A DNA stretch of 64,000 bases from an uncultured Paracoccaceae bacterium (GTDB lineage: Bacteria > Pseudomonadota > Alphaproteobacteria > Rhodobacterales > Rhodobacteraceae): assembly GCA_913060475.1 (NCBI GenBank), contig CAJXSD010000002.1:111166-175165 (forward strand), read 5' to 3'. Position numbers and translations under genes: made by a program. Every line of letters starts with the position of its first letter. The first letter of the stretch is position 1. The notes under the pieces were generated by a model, which worked only from the letters and a program-made list of their open reading frames with translations, had not been told where the DNA came from and searched no databases. Shown piece by piece: positions 57,969 through 64,000 of the stretch.

Positions 57969-58965
57969 TGGAAATAATCCGTTTTTTGTGGTCTGGGCTG
58001 GGGGCGGGTATGGTTGATACGATCACGTGGTGCAGCGCCACCAGCTGTGGATGGGTCAGCGCCTGCATGACAAATTCCCATGCACGCGGGGCCCAATCCA
58101 GATAATGATGTTTACCATCCTGTGCCGCCAATCGGGCAAAGCCCCCCAAAATCCGCAGGTTTCGCAGCAGGCTCAGCAGGGCGCAGGCGTGGGAAAATTG
58201 GTCTTTGTCATATCCCAGATGGCTTTGAAACCGGTCAAACATCTGGTCACGCAGGGCGGGGTCGATATCGCGGCGCACATCGTACAGCAGCGACACGACA
58301 TCATAGCAGGGGTGCGATACCACTGCGTCTTGGAAATCGATGAACCCAACTTGGGCCAATCCTGTGGCCTGGGCCGTCCAAATCAGATTTTCCGCATGGC
58401 AATCGCGCAGGGTTGTGCACAATTGGGTATCAAAGACAGGTCGTGCATGATCCGATATCGCGCCGATGATATCGGATTTATGCCCGTCCGTCAGCGCATC
58501 GCCGCAGTAGAAATCAAACAAACGGTCCAGCAACGCGATATAGCGGTCTGCCCCCATCTGCGGCACGGATGGGCAGGGGGGCGATTGCGCCAAATGCGCC
58601 AGTGCATCAATCGCCGCGCCATAGCGTTGGGGTTGTAATTCTGGCGCAGTTCGAAATTCATCGGCAAAGCGCAGAGTGCCCAGATCCTGAACAATCATCA
58701 CGCCCAGATCATGGTCACAGGCATAAATCTGCGGTGCGCCCAGCCCCAGATCGCGCAGATAGGTTGCAAGCGTTTCAAAGCTGCGGGTGTTTTCGGCGGC
58801 CTCGGGCGGGGTGTCCATCAAAATGGCGCGGGATTGCCCATCAACCAGACGGTGATAATTGCGTTTGGATGCGTCCTGGGCAATTGGCGCGCGCGTGGCA
58901 TTGCCCCAGCCCTGCGATGCGACGAACCGGTCGATCAGATCAGACCTGTTTTGTGATGGTTGCAT
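57955..58965 (-). CDS. amgK: AmgK-like anomeric sugar kinase (aminoglycoside phosphotransferase family)
   Basis: A 336-residue APH-fold kinase. The catalytic loop reads RDCHAENLIWTAQATGLAQVGFIDFQDAVVSHPCYDVVSLLYDVRRD (about 205-251), with the Asp/Asn pair and the IDFQD metal motif. The ATG at 58965 overlaps the tsaE stop; an 11-codon extension is not supported. Adjacency to a MurU-like gene suggests MurNAc/GlcNAc anomeric phosphorylation in cell-wall recycling. Aminoglycoside resistance is not implied. Confidence 0.82.
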   Translation of the reverse strand: MQPSQNRSDLIDRFVASQGWGNATRAPIAQDASKRNYHRLVDGQSRAILMDTPPEAAENTRSFETLATYLRDLGLGAPQIYACDHDLGVMIVQDLGTLRFADEFRTAPELQPQRYGAAIDALAHLAQSPPCPSVPQMGADRYIALLDRLFDFYCGDALTDGHKSDIIGAISDHARPVFDTQLCTTLRDCHAENLIWTAQATGLAQVGFIDFQDAVVSHPCYDVVSLLYDVRRDIDPALRDQMFDRFQSHLGYDKDQFSHACALLSLLRNLRILGGFARLAAQDGKHHYLDWAPRAWEFVMQALTHPQLVALHHVIVSTIPAPSPDHKKRIISNVRA

Positions 58966-59438
58966 CACGAACACACCCGTTCTAAACGCGCCTGCCAATC
59001 GGCGTTGGGCGTGGTGATGCGCAGCACGCGGGCATCGTCTGTGTCGCCCATGGCAAAGTCAATGGTCAAGGCCTTGGCCGGGGCCAAATCCTGCAAACGA
59101 TCGGGCCATTCGATCAAACAGATGGCAGTGTCAAACGCATCGTATAACCCCAATTCGATCACATCATCCGAGCCAGACAACCGATATAAATCCGCATGCC
59201 AAATTTCGCCCAAATTCGTGTCATAGGTTTGAACCAGTGTGAAGGTGGGCGATGGCACATCCTCGGGCGTGGATTGGTGCGATTGTATGATGGATCGCGC
59301 CAGAAAACTTTTGCCGGCGCCGATGTCGCCTGTCATCAAAATAACATCGCCCGGACGCAGCACCGCACCAAAACGCGCGGCCCAATTTGCCGTGTCATCG
59401 ACCGAAGAAAGTGGAACAGAAAACGTGTGATTTCGCAT
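58965..59438 (-). CDS. tsaE: tRNA threonylcarbamoyladenosine synthesis ATPase TsaE
   Basis: A 157-residue P-loop protein required for t6A modification of tRNA. The motif VILMTGDIGAGKSFLARSI is near residues 33-51, with SPTFTLVQTYD and EIWHADLYRLSG typical of the family. The start MRNHTFS (59438) is chosen over an upstream ATG seven codons earlier; either would do. First of the tsaE-amgK-murU-addB-addA run, 50 bases after the DivL-like gene. Confidence 0.93.
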   Translation of the reverse strand: MRNHTFSVPLSSVDDTANWAARFGAVLRPGDVILMTGDIGAGKSFLARSIIQSHQSTPEDVPSPTFTLVQTYDTNLGEIWHADLYRLSGSDDVIELGLYDAFDTAICLIEWPDRLQDLAPAKALTIDFAMGDTDDARVLRITTPNADWQARLERVCS

Positions 59439-59488
59439 GTCCACACCATGCCAGCCCATGCCCCAAAGGACAAGCTGATTTCAACGCT

Positions 59489-60991
59489 CTAGGCGCTGAT
59501 CGTTAACAGGTCGGCGTCAGATTTTGCGGCGCGATCCAATTGGCGAAATGTCACGGCGGTATGCTGATCGGGCAGGGGCAGTACGGTGCATTCAATTTCG
59601 CGCCCGTCATCCAACATAACGCGATCATGCCAAACGCTGCGGTGTTCGATTTGGGACAGGAATTCGCGCAAATCCCCCCAAAACGGGCTGGGGCGTGAAT
59701 GCAGCTGCCACGCGTTTTGCGCCTGATCAAAGGTGGTGTCTCGGATGGTTTCGCTTTCACTGATGCCCCACAGGTCTTGGTGCGCCTCGTTTGACAGGAT
59801 CATGCTGCCGGACATGGAAAACACGGCGACGGCGGTGTCCATTTGATCCAACAGGCTGTAATAAAATTCCAGTTCGGACCGGTATTTGCGGGTTACGGAT
59901 ACCTCGGCTGTGATGTCTTCGAACAGGAATGCCAATGCGCCATCGGGATGGGGGCGACCCGAAATGCGGTAAATTTGCCCATTGGGCAGGTTCCAAACCT
60001 CGCTAAATGTGCCTTCGGCAGCGGCGGCGACCAGAACGGCCAGTTTTTCACGCCAGGATGCGTAATTTTTCGGTTCCGGCATGATGTGTCGGTCGCGCAA
60101 TTTGTCGAATACGGATAACAAATTTGGCCGCGCGCTTAGAAATTCGGCGGGCAAGGTTGTCAGATCAACCAGGGCCGGATTAAACAACACCAGCTGCCGG
60201 TTGCGGTCAAAAATGGCCAAGCCAATCGACAGCGTCGCAAAGGTTTTGGTCAGGGTCTGCACGAAATTGCGCTGGGCCTGTTCCGCCTTGACGACGGCGG
60301 TGACATCCAGTGCATAATATACGGTGCGGTCGTCGATTTCATGGAAATTGACATCAAACCAAAACTGTTGCCCGCGGGTATTTTCGACCTGAATGCGTTC
60401 GTCGGATTGCTGCAGGCGGGTCGCAATATCATGCAGTCGTTCGCCCAGCGCATCGGTTAAATTACGGAACGCTTGGTTGGATGCGATTATGGTGTTGTCC
60501 TGGTTCGCTTGCCAGACTGGAAATGGGGTAGATTGCACCACGCTTTCGACTTGGTCCAAGACATGCATGGCGCGGTTTTGGATGAATAAATCCACCTGTC
60601 CCGCGTTTTGTGTCAGGCTAAAGGACATGGCACCATTGTGCAGTGGGCTGACCTGTAATGTCCCCCGATCATCCCGCCAATCCGATGCAATCGTAATGGG
60701 GCCTGTCAGCGATGTGAAATCGACATCCAACAGATCGCTAAAGCGGGTAGACAGAATATGAACAACTGCCTGCGTGGTGATGGGGGTTTGCATCCGCTGC
60801 ATCAGGTCCAGGGCATCGGGTGACATTTGAATGATCCGCTGGTCAGACCACACCCATCGCAACACATCCCCGGCCGGAGGAGTGGGATTACGGCGTTTGC
60901 GATACATGGCAAGTGCCGCCAAAACCAACATCCAAGCCAATGTCGCCGCCGCCGCCGCGATCCATGCATTTTCTAACAAAACCATTCGCAC
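59489..60991 (-). CDS. divL: DivL-like multi-PAS sensor protein lacking a kinase domain
   Basis: A 500-residue protein with one N-terminal transmembrane helix (residues ~9-29, before YRKRRNP) and at least two to three PAS domains: VESVVQSTPFPVWQANQDNTIIASNQAFRNL, FATLSIGLAIFDRNRQLVLFNPALVDLTTLP and LDQMDTAVAVFSMSGSMILSNEAHQDLWGI. It ends about 30 residues after the last PAS with no DHp/HisKA or HATPase domain. Position directly upstream of tsaE matches the alphaproteobacterial DivL locus, a CtrA-pathway regulator. The DivL name is inferred from synteny and architecture. Confidence 0.7.
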   Translation of the reverse strand: MRMVLLENAWIAAAAATLAWMLVLAALAMYRKRRNPTPPAGDVLRWVWSDQRIIQMSPDALDLMQRMQTPITTQAVVHILSTRFSDLLDVDFTSLTGPITIASDWRDDRGTLQVSPLHNGAMSFSLTQNAGQVDLFIQNRAMHVLDQVESVVQSTPFPVWQANQDNTIIASNQAFRNLTDALGERLHDIATRLQQSDERIQVENTRGQQFWFDVNFHEIDDRTVYYALDVTAVVKAEQAQRNFVQTLTKTFATLSIGLAIFDRNRQLVLFNPALVDLTTLPAEFLSARPNLLSVFDKLRDRHIMPEPKNYASWREKLAVLVAAAAEGTFSEVWNLPNGQIYRISGRPHPDGALAFLFEDITAEVSVTRKYRSELEFYYSLLDQMDTAVAVFSMSGSMILSNEAHQDLWGISESETIRDTTFDQAQNAWQLHSRPSPFWGDLREFLSQIEHRSVWHDRVMLDDGREIECTVLPLPDQHTAVTFRQLDRAAKSDADLLTISA

Positions 60992-61020
60992 AATCCATTT
61001 TTGATTAAAATGTGCCGCAG

Positions 61021-61039
61021 ATGGTTAAGAAATGGTTAA
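61021..61039 (-). promoter_or_regulatory. CtrA-type binding site upstream of the DivL-like gene
   Basis: Read toward the gene on the minus strand the sequence is TTAACCATTTCTTAACCAT: two exact TTAACCAT copies giving TTAA-N7-TTAA, the CtrA consensus. It begins about 30 bases before the ATG at 60991, overlapping any promoter there. The flank is AT-rich, so chance occurrence of the TTAA pair alone is possible, but two exact 8-mers are not expected. Confidence 0.65.
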
Positions 61040-61075
61040 ATTAAATACATATAGAAACAAGTGCTTAATATATTT

Positions 61076-61110
61076 TATAGGTTCCAAAATTGGGCTTTAT
61101 ATAGGTTCCA
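61076..61110. repeat. Direct repeat TATAGGTTCCA
   Basis: TATAGGTTCCA occurs at 61076-61086 and again at 61100-61110, start-to-start distance 24 bases. It lies just inside the AT-rich segment. It may be a binding-site pair or an integration scar; no third copy was noticed nearby. Confidence 0.45.
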
Positions 61111-61335
61111 TCCACTCTAGCTGCAAGAGATTTAGGCGAGGTTAGCCCAGAGTGATTGGGTCACGACGAGTTTTGGGTGAACAAAGTTCGGCGTAGTCAA
61201 AATTAATTTATAATTTAGTGTGATGTTCTTTTACTCTAGTCATGTATTTGCTGCATGGCGGCAATTCCACTTTGGTTGAGGTAGAGATTGTTTGAAACTG
61301 CTAGGCAGACGACATAACTTAGAAAGGACAAAGTT
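61111..61335 (+). promoter_or_regulatory. Leader of the small DUF1127-like gene, with a perfect -10
   Basis: TATAAT at 61209-61214 is an exact -10 hexamer; the matching -35 region (around 61187, GTTCGG) is weak. This would give an untranslated leader of more than 100 bases. The stretch from 61000 to 61335 is otherwise without genes, and AT-rich relative to the core. Confidence 0.4.
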
Positions 61336-61578
61336 ATGTTTACATCAGTCTATAGAGCCATTGTTGTAGCACAGTCTGCATCTGCGGCGTCACGCATCCT
61401 TATGCATGTTTCTGACCGTCAGTTGGCAGATATGGGTATCAGCAAAGATACATTCGTTGCAGAGGCAGTTGCACGAGTGAAAGCAGAGTTTGCTGCAAAA
61501 GATAAAGCTAAAGCAGATGAATCTGTACGTGGCATGATTGCCAATCTTACAAACCCAAACTTAGTTGGGGCGGTTTAA
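61336..61578 (+). CDS. Small protein with a DUF1127-like motif
   Basis: An 80-residue soluble protein. VSDRQLADMGISKDTFVAEAVARVKAEF (about 26-53) resembles the DUF1127 motif, in which LSDRELRDIGLTR is typical and which occurs in small RNA- and phosphate-linked proteins of alphaproteobacteria. The remainder is Ala/Lys-rich and helical in appearance. The ATG at 61336 follows AAAGGAC. Its stop codon sits in a hairpin. Function unknown. Confidence 0.65.
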   Translation: MFTSVYRAIVVAQSASAASRILMHVSDRQLADMGISKDTFVAEAVARVKAEFAAKDKAKADESVRGMIANLTNPNLVGAV

Positions 61579-61592
61579 ACCAGCCCTAACTT
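61563..61592 (+). terminator. Hairpin overlapping the stop of the small gene
   Basis: AGTTGGGGC (61563-61571 region) pairs with GCCCTAACT (61583-61591) with one mismatch, around a loop containing the self-complementary GGTTTAAACC. It is followed by TTCCAATTT, only moderately T-rich, so termination is likely but not certain. The TAA stop (61576-61578) lies in the loop. Confidence 0.5.
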
Positions 61593-61831
61593 TCCAATTT
61601 ATGAATATCCCACAAAACAATTTTGTGATGAGGGTGGAGTCAGCTTAAAAGCCCTTGGAACCCAGAGAAATACTCACCAAGGATATGTCCTCACCTTGTT
61701 TACGCCCAGCGCACCGTCATAAACAAAAAGATTGAAAAACATGGACAGAAGACAACATTCAACTTGTCTTAGTAATGATTGTTGTGTGTCATACTTGGTA
61801 GCTATCTATCTTGCTTACTACCTACTACCTA
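61593..61831. other. AT-rich intergenic gap with a TACTACC heptamer repeat
   Basis: About 240 bases without a recognisable gene. Near the end TACTACC is repeated at 61816-61822 and 61823-61829, with a partial third copy (TACTAG) running into the stop codon of the polymerase-like gene. I see no tRNA, att-like core or strong terminator here. Confidence 0.4.
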
Positions 61832-63376
61832 CTAGACACTAATTTCTTTGTATTTCAGATATTGTTCGTATCTGTGTTTGTATCCTGTAGTCTTGTTCTT
61901 AGATGGGTTGATTAGGTAGTGGTCTAGTACTTGTAAGTGGTAATCCAGATCTGGGTACTTTGTTGCCATTATATCCTGATAGGATGGTACTTCTTGTTCT
62001 GCTGCTAAGTTCATACCAACAACCCTGATACTTGCTTCCACCATGCAGTCTTTAAGTAATTCTACATCTCTTGTACCGACTATATAGCTGTCATGTACTG
62101 ATAAGATTGGTTTCTTTAGTTCTACAAACCTGCTGATGATGTGATTAGTGATATGACTATCTACGTTCATAAGCCTGATACCTTGATCAGAACAAATACC
62201 ATCTTCTAAATAAGGATGTTGTTTTACAAAGGTATCTAGCAACAGTCCGAGTTCGTCATTGTTTAATGTCTTTTCAACGGAGCCTGCGGGTTGTGCTTGC
62301 CTAAAGGCCCCAAAGGCAGACCCTCTATCTTTGGCATTGATAGCAGCTAGCACTAATAACTTAACTGCTTTACGTTGTTGTTTAAGGTCTAGTCTGGGAC
62401 ATATGACTGATCCTAGATCGTATCTGTCACCATCTGTAGGAATACCTTTCTCTGCACTTAAGATCGCAGCATGTAGACCCTTATAATCGACTTCTACAGT
62501 TGGCTTATCGTTGATTAAGATATCCTTGCGATACTCAGATCCCACCTGTTGCCAGAACCCACCATAGAACCTGCCATTACGTTCCCAAGATGCCCTACTA
62601 AAGATACGTCTTACAAACTTCTTGGACTGGTCGATCTTGATACGTTGTGTCGTTCCATCCTTCTTGGTTCTGACGACATAAGGTTCTTCTAAAGTATAAA
62701 TGTCGATATAGGTTTGTTGTAGAAGGTCATTATAAGCAGCAAGATCACGCCTTATTTGGTTAGAGTCTGGTGTATCTGTGTAATCAATGAATAGCCTCTT
62801 CCTACGACCATTAGACTTTGTATAGTTGCCTTCTTCGTCAGTCTCGTAATCTGTGAGGATGACTGTTTCTTCTTGGTTGTGATGTTCTATGTCATACCCA
62901 GAGATGGTTAGTTGATTAAACTGATCTTGTAGTTTGAGTGTTGGCCTAATTCTACTTGTCCTATTAAATTGCCCATGACCTTGTCTGTCATAAGAACCAT
63001 GAAGGTAATCTAAGTATTCCTCAATTACTAAGACATCTACAATATCGACTATCTTACGAGATATATGTAATGCATTGTAACGAGAGTTAACGATATACGA
63101 GTTGTTGTTACGACTTATACCAACTGAAAGAGTTGGATCCTCTAGCCAAGCAACATATAAATCTAGCAGTAAGACTTTGAGTTGTTTCTTCGGGTCACTT
63201 TTGCCAGAGTTATTTGACTTACTGCCCAGCACAGGTCCAACAATGGTAACCCAAAGTTCATCGACCAGCTTGTTGATCTCGGGATGATCAGACCATTTGT
63301 GAACGTCCAAGGGCTTGGAATGCCAAGGGTCTATTTGGTCGTTCCTTTTAGGAATGTTTTCAGGCGCATCAGTCAT
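61832..63376 (-). CDS. Stand-alone polymerase-palm-like protein of unknown function
   Basis: A 514-residue protein in AT-rich DNA. Residues 268-297 read GRFYGGFWQQ then DILINDKPTVEVDYKGLHA, matching motif A of family A DNA polymerases and T7-like RNA polymerases (Asp297). RKAVKLLVLAAIN (335-347) resembles the motif B helix with a Lys; ILSVHDSYIVG (424-434) resembles motif C (HDS, Asp429), as in T7-type RNA polymerase. There is no obvious 3'-5' exonuclease or N-terminal domain of known type; residues 1-260 are unassigned. The start at 63376 (MTDAPENIP) is the first ATG after an unrelated gap. Similar 'GRFYG...DYxGLHP' hypothetical proteins exist in bacteria and phages; I recall no experimental function. 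Confidence 0.55.
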   Translation of the reverse strand: MTDAPENIPKRNDQIDPWHSKPLDVHKWSDHPEINKLVDELWVTIVGPVLGSKSNNSGKSDPKKQLKVLLLDLYVAWLEDPTLSVGISRNNNSYIVNSRYNALHISRKIVDIVDVLVIEEYLDYLHGSYDRQGHGQFNRTSRIRPTLKLQDQFNQLTISGYDIEHHNQEETVILTDYETDEEGNYTKSNGRRKRLFIDYTDTPDSNQIRRDLAAYNDLLQQTYIDIYTLEEPYVVRTKKDGTTQRIKIDQSKKFVRRIFSRASWERNGRFYGGFWQQVGSEYRKDILINDKPTVEVDYKGLHAAILSAEKGIPTDGDRYDLGSVICPRLDLKQQRKAVKLLVLAAINAKDRGSAFGAFRQAQPAGSVEKTLNNDELGLLLDTFVKQHPYLEDGICSDQGIRLMNVDSHITNHIISRFVELKKPILSVHDSYIVGTRDVELLKDCMVEASIRVVGMNLAAEQEVPSYQDIMATKYPDLDYHLQVLDHYLINPSKNKTTGYKHRYEQYLKYKEISV

Positions 63377-63558
63377 ACGGTAAACTTAACACCATCAAAC
63401 TATAATTTATCAACGACTTTGTAGTGTTGCCTTAGAAAATGCTTCTTGAATTTTGCGGTGTTAGTTTCATCAGTAACTCTAAACAATTGGTGGTATCGCT
63501 GAGTGTCGCTGTCAGTATTTTCATTTTGGCCAACTGAACTATCTGTATTGACAGTAAC
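63377..63558. other. Divergent intergenic region
   Basis: This 182-base gap separates the divergent polymerase-like and CIA30-like genes and should contain both promoters. No hexamers or repeats stand out clearly. Confidence 0.4.
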
Positions 63559-64000
63559 ATGAGGATTTTGACGGTGCTGAAACATGTTTGTATATGCGCA
63601 GTAATGCTTTTCTTTGGGGGTACGTCTATGGCCTTTTCTGAAAACATTATTGATGGTCGCAAGTGGACGTATTTTGCTGACACCGTCATGGGCGGTATTT
63701 CCACTGGTGGGGGAGGCTTTGATCAAAGTGCTTCGGCGTTGCACCTTTATGGAAATGTATCGACTGCCAATAACGGTGGCTTTGTTCAAATCCGAACTGA
63801 ACTTGATGAAAGCCTTGGCTCTAACCTAACAGGAATTAGCTTAAAGGTTAAAGGCAATGGTGAAACCTATTTTGTTCACCTTAGAAACAGGTCATCTATC
63901 CTTCCGTGGCAGTACTATTCAGCAGAATTTACTGCTGATAAGAACTGGACAACTATCAACATACCATTTTCGTCATTTAAGCGTTCGTCATCTTTCATGC
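63559..64000 (+). CDS. Secreted CIA30-family protein, 3' end cut by the window
   Basis: The open frame from the ATG at 63559 to the window end encodes 147 residues with no stop. The N-terminus RILTVLKHVCICAVMLFFGGTSMA is a signal peptide. The mature part, with FADTVMGGISTG, LHLYGNVSTANNGGFVQIRTELDE, ISLKVKGNGETYFVHLRNR and NWTTINIPFSSFKRS, matches the CIA30 family (mitochondrial complex I intermediate-associated protein 30). Bacterial secreted members are of unknown function. A start at 63604 or 63629 is possible but would lose the signal. Confidence 0.8.
   Translation, partial: MRILTVLKHVCICAVMLFFGGTSMAFSENIIDGRKWTYFADTVMGGISTGGGGFDQSASALHLYGNVSTANNGGFVQIRTELDESLGSNLTGISLKVKGNGETYFVHLRNRSSILPWQYYSAEFTADKNWTTINIPFSSFKRSSSFM

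Noticed and set aside
63400..63789. Open frame of 129 codons on the minus strand
   Set aside because: It is antisense to the signal-peptide-bearing CIA30-like gene, which has strong family motifs; the antisense product has none.
61000..64000. Prophage or plasmid replication cassette
   Set aside because: Only one polymerase-like gene is visible; no integrase, capsid, rep or partition gene is present within the window.

Overview
This is chromosomal DNA of an alphaproteobacterium, most likely a member of the Rhodobacterales (Roseobacter group). The evidence is the petP-petR/ilvE neighbourhood, the parBA-rsmG-mnmG-mnmE-rho-hemJ-[oriC]-maf-aroE-coaE-dnaQ-secB order, the divL-like/tsaE/amgK/murU/addBA/trxA block, and a 23-base element (GAGTATTTTTGCAAAA followed by ATGAAA or CTGAAA) that recurs at gene 3' ends. 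Genus-level assignment is not possible from sequence reading alone. From 1 to about 61,000 the window is compact, moderately GC-rich core genome, with most intergenic gaps under 150 bases. The last 3 kb are clearly more AT-rich and differently organised.

Layout. 1-8.2 kb: a partial proline iminopeptidase, ubiG, the petPR regulators, ilvE, a WYL regulator, a broken RidA gene, a ribokinase-type sugar kinase and malic enzyme. 8.3-15.6 kb: mutS, the grpE/hrcA heat-shock pair, rph-rdgB-hemW and a small membrane protein. 15.6-29.4 kb is the replication-origin region. It holds parB-parA, rsmG and mnmG (each carrying a perfect parS site), mnmE, rho, hemJ, an AT-rich gap with a cluster of DnaA boxes that I call oriC, then maf, aroE, coaE, dnaQ, secB, fxsA, a Tim44-like gene, mltA and an Smr gene. 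29.6-33.8 kb is a coxG-coxS-coxL-coxM operon for a form II (AYRGAGR) molybdenum hydroxylase. 34-44 kb contains dapD, a LOG-family gene, rpe, gph, ilvD, an unusual LuxR-HTH protein, dapE, a glycosyltransferase-like gene and aroC. 44.2-47.5 kb is a TPP riboswitch controlling thiBPQ. 47.5-50.5 kb is hslV, a membrane protein gene and hslU. 50.6-61 kb is trxA, addA, addB, murU-like, amgK-like, tsaE and a DivL-like PAS protein whose promoter region carries a CtrA-type site.

How genes work together. ParA/ParB acting on the two parS sites, DnaA acting on the gap upstream of maf, and the CtrA-type box in front of the DivL-like gene together give a chromosome-replication and cell-cycle theme. AddAB, MutS, DnaQ and RdgB cover DNA repair and nucleotide-pool hygiene. 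DapD/DapE, AroC/AroE and IlvE/IlvD cover amino-acid biosynthesis.

The right edge (61.0-64 kb) stands apart. It has a small DUF1127-like protein with its own hairpin, a 514-residue protein that carries motifs A, B and C resembling the palm of family A DNA polymerases and single-subunit RNA polymerases, and a secreted CIA30-like protein cut by the window end. This looks like horizontally acquired or accessory DNA and holds the most promising undescribed item, the stand-alone polymerase-like protein. No rRNA, tRNA, CRISPR array or insertion sequence was found.
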